64,000 bases of DNA from Rhodocyclales bacterium GT-UBC (GCA_003583745.1 QXPY01000013.1:102111-166110), one strand, 5' to 3'; positions 25,127 to 36,242 are shown, counted from the stretch's first letter. Numbers and translations: made by a program. The notes: generated from the sequence alone by a model not told the origin.

Positions 25127-26611
25127 ATGTCGCTTTCTCCTATCCTGGCGCAATGGGTCGAGGCGGCCGATACGGCCGGCCTGACGCGTCAACAACAGCT
25201 CTACACGCTCCTCAAGGGGGCGATTCTGGACGGACGCCTGGCTGCGGGTTACCGCCTGCCCTCCAGCCGCCAGTTGGCGGTGGATTACCGGATCGCCCGC
25301 AACACCGCCCTGCACGCGTACCAGCAGTTATTGGCGGAAGGCTTCCTGGTGGCCGATCGAGGCGGTACCCGGGTGGCCGGGCTGATGCCTGTTCAGCCGC
25401 AGCCGGCGGTGGACTGCGATGCCGCGCGGCACCCGCGCTTGTCGCAGCGGGCTGGTCGTTTGCAGTTGCGGCAAGGCGAAGCGGTGTTGCCGTTCGCGCC
25501 GGGGCTTGCCGATCTCAACGCCTTTCCCTGGGGCAGCTGGGCCCGGCAACTACAGCGGGCCTGGGGCGAGGTCAGCGCCCGGCAGCTGGCCTATGCCGCG
25601 CCTGGCGGCGAGCCGATGCTGCGCCAGGCCTTGGCGGATTACTTGCGCGGGCGGCGCGGTGTGCTGTGTTCGCCGGAACAGGTTTTCATTGTCCCTGGTG
25701 CGCAATTGGCGCTCGATGCCTGCGCCCGGCTGCTGGCCGACCCGGACGATACCGTCTGGCTGGAAGAGCCGTGTTATCCGGCGGCGCGCACGGCGATGAC
25801 GGCGGCCGGTCTGCGTATCGTGCCGGTGCCGGTCGACGCTGAGGGCATGGCGCCGGCGGAGGGGCTTTGGCAGCAGCGACCGCCGCGTCTGCTCTACCTG
25901 ACCCCGGCCCACCAGTATCCTCTGGGCGCGGTGCTCAGCCTGGAGCGTCGCCTCGAATTCCTGCGGCGTATCGGCGATGGGTGGATCATCGAAGATGACT
26001 ACGACAGCGACTTCAATCACAGCCATCCAAACCGACCGCTGCCTGTCTTGCAGGGCTTGAATCCGGAGGCGCCGGTGATCTATGTCGGTACATTCAGCAA
26101 GCTGCTCTACCCAGGCTTGCGGGTCGCCTACATGGTCGTGCCGCATTGGGCGGTCCGTACTTTCGGCGAAGCGGTGGAAAGCCTCTACCGCGCCGGGCAG
26201 GCTGTCGAACAGCGCGCGCTGGCCCGTTTTCTTGAAGGTGGCATTCTGACCCGCCATGCGCGACGCATGGCGCCGATCTATCAAGCCCGCCAGCTTTGCC
26301 TGCGCGATTCCTTGTTGCAGGCATTCGGTCGCGTCGGCCGGATTTGTGGTGGTGCGGCCGGCTTGCATTTGAGCTTGTTGCTGCCGGAAGTGCGGGACGA
26401 CCGGGCAATTGTCCGGCGTGCGGCTGAGCTGGGGGTGACCGCCCGTCCCCTGAGCGAGTACTACGCGGTGGCTGAGGCCGCCGCCAACGGCCTGGTGTTG
26501 GGCTATGGCATGGCAGATGTGGCGCGGATTCCGGAATTGGTGGCGCGACTGGCCGCCGCCACCGGGGATGATGCCAGGCTTGACGCACTGCACAAAGCCG
26601 GACGACAATGA
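25127..26611 (+). CDS. MocR/PdxR-like GntR-aminotransferase regulator
   Basis: The protein has about 494 residues: a GntR winged helix-turn-helix (about residues 10-80; LPSSRQLAVDYRIARNTALHAY) fused to a fold-type I aminotransferase domain (about 120-480), with a PLP-lysine region in YVGTFSKLLYPGLR. MocR proteins bind PLP and control vitamin B6 or related genes. The ATG at 25127 is chosen because the operator repeat ends immediately before it; an ATG at 25106 would lie inside the repeat region. It is divergent from the PNPOx-like gene. Confidence 0.9.
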   Translation: MSLSPILAQWVEAADTAGLTRQQQLYTLLKGAILDGRLAAGYRLPSSRQLAVDYRIARNTALHAYQQLLAEGFLVADRGGTRVAGLMPVQPQPAVDCDAARHPRLSQRAGRLQLRQGEAVLPFAPGLADLNAFPWGSWARQLQRAWGEVSARQLAYAAPGGEPMLRQALADYLRGRRGVLCSPEQVFIVPGAQLALDACARLLADPDDTVWLEEPCYPAARTAMTAAGLRIVPVPVDAEGMAPAEGLWQQRPPRLLYLTPAHQYPLGAVLSLERRLEFLRRIGDGWIIEDDYDSDFNHSHPNRPLPVLQGLNPEAPVIYVGTFSKLLYPGLRVAYMVVPHWAVRTFGEAVESLYRAGQAVEQRALARFLEGGILTRHARRMAPIYQARQLCLRDSLLQAFGRVGRICGGAAGLHLSLLLPEVRDDRAIVRRAAELGVTARPLSEYYAVAEAAANGLVLGYGMADVARIPELVARLAAATGDDARLDALHKAGRQ

Positions 26612-26739
26612 TCCGATGCTTTACGCCTCCTTGTCCATTTCCCGTTTTGCCCTGTGCCGTCGCGTCCTGCGCGCATGGCGTGCCGTCGCGCCTCCGGGGT
26701 CTGGCATGAGATAGTCGAAGCAATTTCAGATATTTCAAC

Positions 26740-26771
26740 AAAGGCCGCGGATTTCGTTATCCGCGGCCTTT
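26740..26771 (+). terminator. Rho-independent terminator between the MocR gene and chorismate mutase
   Basis: A perfect 12-base-pair inverted repeat (AAAGGCCGCGGA / TCCGCGGCCTTT, loop of eight) is followed by TTGTTTT. It lies about 130 bases after the MocR stop and 23 bases before the chorismate mutase ATG. It can end the first transcript, or act as an attenuator if transcription starts upstream. Confidence 0.75.
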
Positions 26772-26794
26772 TTGTTTTCGCGAAGGAGAATCAG

Positions 26795-27109
26795 ATGCAA
26801 ACCGCCCTGAACTGCGTTTCACTCGATGAGGTACGTCAGCAAATCGACCGGATCGATCGTGACTTGATCAAGCTGCTCGCCGCGCGCGGCGAGTATGTCG
26901 CGCGAGCCGCTGCGCTTAAAACGGCTGCGGCAGAAGTTCCGGCAACGGCGCGTGTTGCCGAGGTGATTGCGCGCATCCGGATGGAGGCCGAGGCCTGCGC
27001 TTTGAGTCCGGCGGTCGCCGAAGCGACCTGGCGAGCCATGATCGGCGCCTTCATCGAGCACGAGCAGTCGCTGCACGCTGCCTTGCATCCCCCTTCGCAA
27101 ACCGACTGA
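26795..27109 (+). CDS. AroQ-type chorismate mutase (monofunctional)
   Basis: A 104-residue all-helical protein with the AroQ pattern (LDEVRQQIDRIDRDLIKLLAARGEYV). Chorismate mutase turns chorismate into prephenate for Phe/Tyr synthesis; the related PchB isochorismate-pyruvate lyase has the same fold and cannot be excluded. The ATG at 26795 has an AAGGAGA ribosome binding site; the longer open frame crosses the terminator. The neighbouring EamA exporter starts 11 bases downstream and may form an operon with it. Confidence 0.85.
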   Translation: MQTALNCVSLDEVRQQIDRIDRDLIKLLAARGEYVARAAALKTAAAEVPATARVAEVIARIRMEAEACALSPAVAEATWRAMIGAFIEHEQSLHAALHPPSQTD

Positions 27110-27120
27110 GGAGCGCTTTC

Positions 27121-28005
27121 ATGTCCATCCCCTTGGCCTATCTCGGTATTGTCCTCATCTGGTCAACCACGCCCTTGGCTATTCAGTGGAGCAGTCAGGG
27201 TATCGGTTTCGCATTCGCCGTATTGGCGCGCATGTCGATCGGCGTCGTGGTTGCCAGCATGCTGCTGCTGGCTTGGCGTATCCGGCTGCCAATGCATGCG
27301 CGTGCCCGTCGTGCCTATCTGGTTGGAGGCGTCGGCGTATTCGGGGCCATGGTGCTGACCTATTGGGGGGCTGCCTATATCCATTCCGGCCTGGTATCGG
27401 TGCTGTTCGGCTTGTCTCCCTTGATGGCGGGGGCTTTGGCAGCGCTCTGCCTGGGCGAGCGGGGGATCGGTCGGCGCCAGGTGCTCGGCATGTTGCTCGG
27501 CTGCGCCGGATTGGCGGTGATTTTCGTCCAGGGCGACAGTTTGGCCGGCGAGCATGCGCTGGCTGGCTTGGGCGCGGTACTCGCCGCCGTGCTGATCTAT
27601 TCGGCCAGCCTGGTCTGGCTCAAGCGCATCGATGACGACAGTCCGCCGTTGGCGAGCACGGTGGGGTCGCTGCTCGTTTCGCTCCCCTTGTTTGCGCTCG
27701 TCTGGTGGTTCGTCGATGGCGGCCTGCCCGATGCGGTGCCCTGGCGTTCAGCGGTTGCGGTGGCTTATCTCGGCGTATTCGGCTCGGTGATCGGCTTTGC
27801 CTTGTATTACTACGTGATCAAGCATCTCGACAGCGGTCGCGTCGCCTTGATCACGCTGATCACACCTGTGCTTGCCCTGCTGCTCGGTCATCTTTTGAAC
27901 GGAGAGGAAGTCGCGCCGCGCATCTGGCTGGGGAGTGCAACGATTCTGTCCGGGTTGGTGGTGCATCAGTGGCAAACGCTGATACGCGACATTGGGCGCC
28001 GCTAA
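27121..28005 (+). CDS. EamA/RhaT (DMT) family transporter
   Basis: A 294-residue protein with ten predicted membrane helices in two EamA repeats. GAGGAG precedes the ATG. It follows the chorismate mutase after 11 bases, so co-expression and export of an aromatic or related metabolite is possible, but the substrate is not visible in sequence. It is a paralogue of the EamA gene at 16445-17314. Confidence 0.85.
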   Translation: MSIPLAYLGIVLIWSTTPLAIQWSSQGIGFAFAVLARMSIGVVVASMLLLAWRIRLPMHARARRAYLVGGVGVFGAMVLTYWGAAYIHSGLVSVLFGLSPLMAGALAALCLGERGIGRRQVLGMLLGCAGLAVIFVQGDSLAGEHALAGLGAVLAAVLIYSASLVWLKRIDDDSPPLASTVGSLLVSLPLFALVWWFVDGGLPDAVPWRSAVAVAYLGVFGSVIGFALYYYVIKHLDSGRVALITLITPVLALLLGHLLNGEEVAPRIWLGSATILSGLVVHQWQTLIRDIGRR

Positions 28006-28163
28006 GTACAAGGATCAGACGAATGCCATAAATGCTCCTGTGTTCGAATTGGGCCGGCAAGCCCATGAATAAGGGAATTTTATGGCTTTCTTCTGCTACC
28101 ATTTTGCATCGTCGTTCGACAGAAAACGACAGCGAATATCCCCAATAGATGGAGTCTGGTTTC

Positions 28164-28933
28164 ATGCGGATCTTGATCGTCGATGACAATGCTTCCATGC
28201 GAAAAGTGCTGGCCGCCTTGTTTTCCAGTGTCGGGCACGAGGTGGTCGGGGCCTTTCCCGATGGCAACGAGCTGGAAATGCGCCTGCAGGAAACTTCGCC
28301 GGATCTGGTGTGCCTGGATTACAACCTGCCGGGCCGGAACGGTTTGGAATTGTTGCGCGTCATTCAGCAACTCCGGCCCAGCCTCGATGTGGTTTTCATG
28401 ACGGCTTCGAGCGATACGGCCCTGGAAGAAAAAGCGGCCGATGGCGGCGCCTCGGGTTTCATTCGCAAACCTTTCGGCCAGGCCCAGATCATCGAGGAGT
28501 TGCGTGCCATCGAGGAAACCCGCAAAGCGGCCAACCACCAGAGCGGCAAGCCGCCCGCCGGCAAACCGGGGCGGCGCGGCACGGCGGTGATCGCCGACGA
28601 CAACGGCTCGATCCGTCTGGTCCTCAAGGGCTTGCTGGAAGAGTGCGGCCTGACGGTGGTGCAGTCGGTGGCCAACGGCGCCGAGGCGGTCTATGCCGCG
28701 AAGAATCATCAGCCACGGGTCTTGTGCCTCGATATCAACATGCCGTTGATGAGCGGTATGGAGGCGCTGCCGCAGATTGCCGAGGCCAGCCCGGAGACGG
28801 CGGTGGTGATGGTGACCGGTTGCGCCGACAAACAACTGGTGGCGCAGGCCGCCGGCCTGGGCGCGGTGGGCTACATGATCAAGCCGCTGCGCCCGGCCTA
28901 CGTCGAAAATTTCCTGCGCAAGCTGCTCGGCGC

Positions 28934-28937
<4 letters not shown>
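28164..28937 (+). CDS. Double-receiver response regulator without output domain
   Basis: The product has 257 residues: two CheY-like receiver domains (about residues 1-118 and 138-257) joined by a Lys/Gly/Pro-rich linker, and no effector. Both keep the acidic pocket (DDN), the phosphoacceptor Asp (LVCLDYN, Asp52, and VLCLDIN) and the conserved Lys (KPFG and KPLR). The ATG at 28164 has a GGAG ribosome binding site and begins at the receiver. Its TAG overlaps the modC TAG on the other strand within CTAG. No kinase is adjacent. Confidence 0.88.
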
Positions 28938-30009
<1,072 letters not shown>

Positions 30010-30013
<4 letters not shown>

Positions 30014-30684
30014 AGGCTCTTTCGCCGGGCCGGGTTGAAGGTGTACAGGCCAAGCAGCACCAGGAAGCTGAACAGCACCATGCCGCCGGCCAGCCAATGG
30101 GCTGCGGTGTATTCCAGCGCTTCGACATGGTCGTAAATCTGCACCGAGACGACCCGCGTCTTGTCGGGGATGTTGCCGCCGATCATCAGGACGATGCCGA
30201 ATTCGCCCACCGTATGGGCAAAGCCGAGGATGGCGCCGCTCAGGAAGCCGGGCCGGGCCAGCGGTACGGCCACCGACCAAAAGGCATCCCACGGACTGGC
30301 GCGCAAGGTTGCGGCAGCTTCCAGCGGCCGGTCGCCGATCGCTTCGAAGGCGTTCTGGATCGGCTGCACGACAAAGGGCATCGAGTAGAACACCGAGGCG
30401 ATGACCAGACCGGGGAAGGTGAAGGGCAGCATGCCGATGCCGAGCGCCTCGGTCAGCTTGCCGACCGGGCCGTGCGGCCCCATGACGACGAGCAGGTAGA
30501 AGCCGAGGACGGTCGGCGGCAGCACCAGCGGCAGGGCGACGATGGCGCCGACCACGCCTTTCAGCCGGGAGCGGGTGCGGGCCAGCCACCAGGAGATCGG
30601 CGTGCCGATCAGCAGCAGTAGCAGGGTGACGACACTGGCCAGCTTGAGGGTCAGCCAGATCGCCGATAAATCGTTTTCAGCCAT
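30010..30684 (-). CDS. modB: ModB, molybdate ABC transporter permease
   Basis: A 224-residue inner-membrane permease with five or six helices and the EAA-type loop (about residue 135; [15 protein letters not shown]) that contacts ModC. It forms the molybdate channel. It overlaps modC by four bases and lies six bases after the NifX-like gene, in the order modE, modA, modD, nifX-like, modB, modC. Confidence 0.93.
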
Positions 30685-30690
30685 GAATGC

Positions 30691-31083
30691 CTAATGTCGG
30701 GAGAACAGGTCGCGCAGTTTGCACAGCGTGGTGGTGATGTCGAAACGCGGGTCGGGCAGGGCTTCGCCGGCGATGATCCGGGTCAGCGCCTGGGTTGGGT
30801 CGATTTCGCCGGTGAGCAGGACTTCGGCGCCACGCTTCTTCATGTGACGGATAAAGCCGTCGCCAGCGCTGGCCGTGACCACGATATCGACGCCGTCGAG
30901 TGGATGCGGGCCGTCGTCGGCAAAGCTATGGAGGATCTGTTCCTTGTTCAGTTCGAGGCGCTGCGGCGCCGGCAGCAACTGGTTCGACTGGTGGCTGGAG
31001 AGGTCGTAGACCAGCCATTCACGGGTCTGGCCGGCATGGCCGCAGACGGTGGCGTAATCCTTGGTGGCGATGGCAATTTTCAT
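30691..31083 (-). CDS. NifX/NifB-type FeMo-cofactor-binding domain protein
   Basis: A 130-residue protein of the dinitrogenase iron-molybdenum cofactor biosynthesis family (NifX/NafY/VnfX and the C-terminal domain of NifB), recognised by the N-terminal MKIAIATKD with a following HAG segment, and the later VVTASAGDGF and EVLLTGE strands. The ATG at 31083 fits the family start. Its presence inside a mod operon hints that the organism handles Mo for a cofactor beyond molybdopterin, possibly nitrogenase, which is not in this window. Confidence 0.85.
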   Translation of the reverse strand: MKIAIATKDYATVCGHAGQTREWLVYDLSSHQSNQLLPAPQRLELNKEQILHSFADDGPHPLDGVDIVVTASAGDGFIRHMKKRGAEVLLTGEIDPTQALTRIIAGEALPDPRFDITTTLCKLRDLFSRH

Positions 31084-31090
31084 GATGGGT

Positions 31091-31945
31091 TCAGTCCGCA
31101 ATGAGTGTCACGGCGACATCGCGTGGCGGCGCGAAATAAGGCGCGCTGGTGACCAGGATGCCGGCCCCGGCGCGGGCATAAGCTTCGGCGTTTTCCGGCT
31201 TGATGCCGCCGGCTGCGGCAATTCTGCCATGCCAGCCGTTATCGGCGACTTGCCGGGCGATTTTTTCGACGGCTTCCGGCGGCAGTTTTTCCAGTTGCAC
31301 GATATCGACGCCAGCTTCGAGCCAGCGCAGGGCGGCCTCGATGTCGCCGACTTCGACCACGCTAGCGCGCTCCGGCCATTGCCGGCGCAGCCGTTGCAGC
31401 AGTTCTTCCGGCTTTGCATCGGGCAGGAAGGCGCGATGTTCGGCGAAAACGAGCAGGGTTTCCGACAGGCTGAGCCGGTGCGGACTGGCGCCGCTGCAGA
31501 GCACCGCCTTCATGGCGGCGGCCTTGGTGCCGGGGAAGTTCTTGCGGGTACACACGACGCTGGCCTGCGGATTGGCCCGCCGGGCAGCAGCGAGCATGTC
31601 GGCGCTGCAGGTGGCGATGCCCGACAGGTATTCCATCAAGGTCTGCGCCGTCTTCCAGATGACATGCAAGCCGGCTGCTGGTCCCGCCAGGCTGAGGATG
31701 GTGCTGCCGGCGGCGAGTCGGGTGCCGCTGGCAAGCATCTCGCCGACTTGGCGCAGGCCGCGCAGTTCGCCCATGCGGCAGGCTTCTTCGCTGCCGCAAA
31801 CGACCATGTCGTAGCGCGCCCGAAAGACCAGTCGCCCCGGCTGTTGCCCGATGCCGAGGGCGAAGCTCGTCGCGTCGCCGCACGGGGCGTCTTCCTGGAG
31901 CAGGTTTTCCAGATAAGCGTCGGGCAGCAGGTAAGGGCTGGTCAT
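31091..31945 (-). CDS. modD: ModD, pyrophosphorylase-like protein of the molybdate operon
   Basis: A 284-residue homologue of nicotinate-nucleotide pyrophosphorylase (NadC) of the ModD subfamily, which occurs with molybdate transport genes. The NadC-like TIM-barrel features are visible (CTRKNFPGTKAAAMKAVLCSG and GAGILVTSAPYFA). Its biochemical role is unproven. It lies between modA (13 bases) and the NifX-like gene (seven bases), so all are one transcript. Confidence 0.88.
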   Translation of the reverse strand: MTSPYLLPDAYLENLLQEDAPCGDATSFALGIGQQPGRLVFRARYDMVVCGSEEACRMGELRGLRQVGEMLASGTRLAAGSTILSLAGPAAGLHVIWKTAQTLMEYLSGIATCSADMLAAARRANPQASVVCTRKNFPGTKAAAMKAVLCSGASPHRLSLSETLLVFAEHRAFLPDAKPEELLQRLRRQWPERASVVEVGDIEAALRWLEAGVDIVQLEKLPPEAVEKIARQVADNGWHGRIAAAGGIKPENAEAYARAGAGILVTSAPYFAPPRDVAVTLIAD

Positions 31946-31958
31946 GGGCGGGACGCGA

Positions 31959-32896
<938 letters not shown>

Positions 32897-32910
32897 GTGG
32901 CGTTTCCCGG

Positions 32911-33729
32911 TCAGGCGTATTTGCAGAGGATCACCGACGAGGCCTTGAACACGGCGCAGGCCTGCGCACCGATGGCCAGGCCGAGGCGCTCGACGCTGTC
33001 GTGGGTGACGACGGCGCAGATGGTCTTGCCGCTCTTCATGCTCAGCGTGATCTCCGAATTGACCGGGCCGTCGTGGATGTGGGTGACTTCACCCCACAGC
33101 TGGTTGCGCGCCGTCGTCTTGACGTGGGCGTCGTTGAGCAGCAGGACCGACGAGGATTTGACCAGGGCGCTGATCTCTATGCCGATCCGGAGACCCAGTG
33201 CTTCGGCCGAATCGCCGGTGATGACGGCAACGATTTCGTTCTCGTCGTCGAGCTTGATACGGACTTCGAAATCGACATGGCCTTCGCGCAGGGCGACGAT
33301 GTGCCCGGCAAACTGGTTGCGGGCGCTGGTTTTCATCGACATGCGCTTGAGCAGTTGCTGAAATTGCTTGAGATCGCTGGCCTGGCCTTCGTTCATGCTC
33401 GCCGCCAGACGGTCGAGGGCCAGCTGGTATTCGGCTTCCAGCGCCCGGTAGAGCGCGACCACCTTGCGCCCGTAGTCGGTGAGCAAGGTGCCGCCGCCGT
33501 TCTTGCCGCCGGTCGAGCGCAAGACCAGGGCCTGATCGGCCAGGTTGTTCATGGCATCGATGGCGTCCCAGGCTGCCTTGTACGACAGGGGGACGGCCTT
33601 GGCCGCCTGGGAGATCGAACCGTGCTGGTCGATGGCTTCGAGCAGGCGAATCCGGGTGTCGCCGAGAAAGGTGCCGACTTCGCTATCGACCTCAAGTTTG
33701 CCGCGCAGGCGATGCAGGATGGGATCCAT
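32911..33729 (-). CDS. modE: ModE, molybdate-responsive transcriptional regulator
   Basis: A 272-residue regulator with an N-terminal LysR-like winged helix (about residues 20-85; SISQAAKAVPLSYKAAWDAIDAM) and two Mop/TOBE domains (about 133-197 and 205-268) that bind molybdate at the dimer interface. ModE with molybdate represses mod uptake genes. Two overlapping ModE-like boxes lie just before its own ATG, which suggests autoregulation and control of the operon downstream. Confidence 0.95.
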   Translation of the reverse strand: MDPILHRLRGKLEVDSEVGTFLGDTRIRLLEAIDQHGSISQAAKAVPLSYKAAWDAIDAMNNLADQALVLRSTGGKNGGGTLLTDYGRKVVALYRALEAEYQLALDRLAASMNEGQASDLKQFQQLLKRMSMKTSARNQFAGHIVALREGHVDFEVRIKLDDENEIVAVITGDSAEALGLRIGIEISALVKSSSVLLLNDAHVKTTARNQLWGEVTHIHDGPVNSEITLSMKSGKTICAVVTHDSVERLGLAIGAQACAVFKASSVILCKYA

Positions 33730-33735
33730 GTGGTT

Positions 33736-33771
33736 CGTTATTCGTTTGTGTATATAGCGGTCACTATAACG
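33736..33771. promoter_or_regulatory. Overlapping ModE-box-like repeats before modE
   Basis: The family consensus is CGNTATATA, six bases, then TATATANCG. Here CGTTATTCG (33736-33744) and TATATAGCG (33751-33759) are spaced by exactly six. A second, overlapping pair is GTGTATATA (33748-33756) and ACTATAACG (33763-33771), again six apart. They lie seven bases upstream of the modE ATG. Confidence 0.65.
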
Positions 33772-33867
33772 CAGCTACCTTGCCGGGAAATACTCAAAAT
33801 TGCGTAGGCCGCTATGGTTGTGTTTAAACAACGGTTCAACCTACAGTGTGCGCAACCCGACAAAATA

Positions 33868-33891
33868 CGTTGCTTAGATTGGTATATAGCG
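33868..33891. promoter_or_regulatory. ModE-box-like site before the molbindin-mosBA genes
   Basis: A right half TATATAGCG (33883-33891) identical to that before modE is preceded, after exactly six bases, by CGTTGCTTA, which matches five of the eight specified bases of the left half-site. It lies 39 bases upstream of the molbindin ATG. Confidence 0.55.
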
Positions 33892-33930
33892 AAATTCGGG
33901 CCAGATACAGCAACCGTTCAGGAGAACAGC

Positions 33931-34359
33931 ATGAGTGTCAGCGCACGCAATGTTTTTAAAGGAAAAATCAGCGCCTTGGTCGATGGCTCGGTCAATGCCG
34001 AAGTTGAAGTGACGACGACCGGCGGCGACCGGATTGTCTCAATCGTCACCGAAGGCAGTGTCAACGCGCTCGGCCTGGCCGTCGGCAAGGAGGTCGTGGC
34101 CTACGTCAAGGCCCCTTGGGTGATGCTGCTGACCGGCCTCGACGGCGTCCGCTTTTCGGCCCGCAACCAGCTGCGCGGCACCGTTTCCGCCTTGCACAAG
34201 GGGGCGGTCAATACCGAAGTCGCCATCACCCTGGCCGGCGGCACGGTCGTCTATTCCGTGGTCACCAATGAGGCCATCCTCGAGCTGGGCCTCAAGGTTG
34301 GTGTCGAAGCCTCGGCCCTGATCAAGGCGAGCCACGTGATCCTCGGTGTTGAGGCGTGA
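33931..34359 (+). CDS. Molbindin with two Mop domains
   Basis: The product is 142 residues: two tandem Mop/TOBE oxyanion-binding domains (about 1-68 and 72-140), each beginning with a SARN-type motif (SARNVFKGKIS and SARNQLRGTVS). Molbindins buffer molybdate in the cytoplasm. The ATG at 33931 has an AGGAGA ribosome binding site; the frame upstream is not family-like. It is divergent from modE and precedes mosB by about 60 bases, which include a stem-loop. It is probably controlled by ModE. Confidence 0.92.
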   Translation: MSVSARNVFKGKISALVDGSVNAEVEVTTTGGDRIVSIVTEGSVNALGLAVGKEVVAYVKAPWVMLLTGLDGVRFSARNQLRGTVSALHKGAVNTEVAITLAGGTVVYSVVTNEAILELGLKVGVEASALIKASHVILGVEA

Positions 34360-34379
34360 TCCGGGGGCGATACCCGGAT
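34359..34379. other. Stem-loop between molbindin and mosB
   Basis: ATCCGGG and CCCGGAT form a 7-base-pair stem with a seven-base loop starting at the molbindin stop. No T-tract follows, so it may be a processing or partial-termination signal rather than a full terminator. Confidence 0.45.
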
Positions 34380-34418
34380 TCAAGGCAAGGACGATTTCAA
34401 ATCAATGAAAGGTAAGGA

Positions 34419-35231
34419 ATGAGTACAACGACAACGGAGCTCGAAGGGCTCCTCATGCAACGCTCGCTGACCGATGCCTCGCTGCTGGCAGCCGCTGAGG
34501 CGGCTGCCGATTTCCGCATCCTGCCCGATGCGACGGTGATCAAGGTCGGTGGGCAGAGCATGATCGACCGCGGTCGCGCCGCCGTCTATCCGCTGGTCGA
34601 CGAGATCGTCGCCGCCCGCCAGCACCACAAGCTGCTGATCGGCACCGGGGCTGGAACCCGGGCTCGCCACCTCTATTCGATCGCCGCCGGTCTCGGCTTG
34701 CCGGCCGGCGTGCTGTCGCAGCTCGGCGCCTCGGTGGCCGACCAGAATGCCGCCATGCTCGGCAACCTGCTCGCCAAGCACGGCATCTCCACCGTCGGCG
34801 GCGCCGGGCTTTCCGCCGTCCCGTTGTTTCTGGCCGAAGTGCGCGCCGTCATCTTCAGCGGCATGCCGCCCTACAATCTGTGGATGCGTCCGCCGGCGGA
34901 GGGGGTCATCCCGCCGTATCGTACCGATGCCGGCTGCTTCCTGCTGGCTGAACAATTCGGCTGCAAGGCGATGATCTACGTGAAGGACGAAAACGGGCTC
35001 TATACCGACAACCCGAAGACCGCGAAAAACCCCACCTTCATTCCGCAGATCTCGGTCGATGAAATGAAGGCCAAGGGCCTGCACGATTCCATCCTCGAAT
35101 TCCCGGTACTCGATCTGCTCAAGTCGGCCCGGCATGTCCGCCAGGTCCAGGTCATCAACGGCCTGGTCCCGGGCAACCTGACCCGCGCCCTTGCCGGCGA
35201 GCACGTCGGTACCCTCATCACCGCTAGCTGA
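34419..35231 (+). CDS. mosB: MosB, molybdenum storage protein beta subunit
   Basis: A 270-residue protein of the amino-acid-kinase/UMP-kinase-like fold, close along its whole length to the MoSto beta subunit of Azotobacter vinelandii as I recall it: the RSLTD start region, [29 protein letters not shown] and the C-terminal [14 protein letters not shown]. MoSto is an ATP-driven cage that stores polyoxomolybdate or tungstate. AAGGTAAGG precedes the ATG. mosA follows after 11 bases. Confidence 0.93.
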   Translation: MSTTTTELEGLLMQRSLTDASLLAAAEAAADFRILPDATVIKVGGQSMIDRGRAAVYPLVDEIVAARQHHKLLIGTGAGTRARHLYSIAAGLGLPAGVLSQLGASVADQNAAMLGNLLAKHGISTVGGAGLSAVPLFLAEVRAVIFSGMPPYNLWMRPPAEGVIPPYRTDAGCFLLAEQFGCKAMIYVKDENGLYTDNPKTAKNPTFIPQISVDEMKAKGLHDSILEFPVLDLLKSARHVRQVQVINGLVPGNLTRALAGEHVGTLITAS

Positions 35232-35242
35232 GAACGATCGCC

Positions 35243-36076
35243 ATGGCTGAATCCACCAATACCATCAAACACGTCGCCTCGCCGCTGGCCCGTCAAACCC
35301 TGCAGGACAGCAATCTCACCCGCCCGGTCGCCGGCGTCCAGCCGATCCGCCTGCTGCCCTGGCTGCAGGTCGTCAAGATCGGCGGCCGTTCGATCATGGA
35401 CCGCGGCGCCGAAGCGATCCTCCCCATCGTCGACGAACTGCGTCGCCTGCTGCCCGAGCATCGCCTGCTGATCCTCACCGGTGCCGGCATCCGCGCCCGT
35501 CATCTTTACGGCGTCGGCCTCGACCTCGGCCTGCCGGTCGGCTCGCTGGCCCCGCTGGCAGCCAGCGAAGCCGGTCAGAACGGGCATATCCTGGCCTCGC
35601 TGCTGGCGCCGGAAGGTGTTTCCTACGTCGAACATCCGACCATCGCCAGCCAGCTCGCCATCCACCTTGCCGCGGCGCGCGCCGTGGTCGGCAGTGCCTT
35701 CCCGCCGTACCACCACCACGAATTCCCGAACTCGCGCATCCCGACCCACCGCGCCGATACCGGTGCCTTCCTGCTCGCCGATGCCCTCGGGGCGGCTGGG
35801 CTGACCATCGTCGAGGACGTCGATGGCGTCTACACCGCCGATCCCAAGGGGCCGAACGGCGCGCAGGCCGAGCTGCTGCGCGAAACCAGCGCCGCCGAAC
35901 TGGCCAAGCAGGAAGGTTCGCTGCCCTTCGACCGGGCCTTGCTCGACGTCATGGCCACCGCCCGCCACCTCGAGCGGGTACAGGTGGTCAATGGCCTGGT
36001 GCCGGGCCGCCTGACCGCCGCCCTGCGCGGCGAGCATGTCGGGACCATCGTCCGGACCGGCGCCCATGCCGGCTAA
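35243..36076 (+). CDS. mosA: MosA, molybdenum storage protein alpha subunit
   Basis: A 277-residue partner of MosB, closely matching the A. vinelandii alpha subunit in SIKH/TIKH-type start, [38 protein letters not shown] and the His-rich [10 protein letters not shown] that nucleates metal-oxide clusters. Together with MosB it forms the (alpha-beta)3 cage. It ends the molbindin-mosB-mosA unit, with a clear terminator 46 bases beyond its stop. Confidence 0.94.
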   Translation: MAESTNTIKHVASPLARQTLQDSNLTRPVAGVQPIRLLPWLQVVKIGGRSIMDRGAEAILPIVDELRRLLPEHRLLILTGAGIRARHLYGVGLDLGLPVGSLAPLAASEAGQNGHILASLLAPEGVSYVEHPTIASQLAIHLAAARAVVGSAFPPYHHHEFPNSRIPTHRADTGAFLLADALGAAGLTIVEDVDGVYTADPKGPNGAQAELLRETSAAELAKQEGSLPFDRALLDVMATARHLERVQVVNGLVPGRLTAALRGEHVGTIVRTGAHAG

Positions 36077-36121
36077 GATCCAGCCCGGCCCCGCTCGCTG
36101 ATCAGGGCTGGTGCGGTGAGC

Positions 36122-36147
36122 AAAGCGCCCGTTTCGACGGGCGCTTT
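36122..36147 (+). terminator. Rho-independent terminator after mosA
   Basis: A perfect 10-base-pair stem AAAGCGCCCG / CGGGCGCTTT with a six-base loop, ending in TTTT within and after the right arm. It closes the molbindin-mosBA transcript. Confidence 0.8.
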
Positions 36148-36242
36148 TCATTCAGAGGTATGTGGCTTGTGCTCGGCCGGAAGGTGGGGGCCAAGCAGTG
36201 GAGCGATTGATTTACCGACCTTGATGCTGCCGGTAGAACGTT

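Noticed and set aside
26616..26714. 32-codon frame before the chorismate mutase terminator as a leader peptide gene
   Set aside because: Few aromatic codons, no clear ribosome binding site and Arg/Ala-rich composition; kept only as a remark in the attenuator finding.
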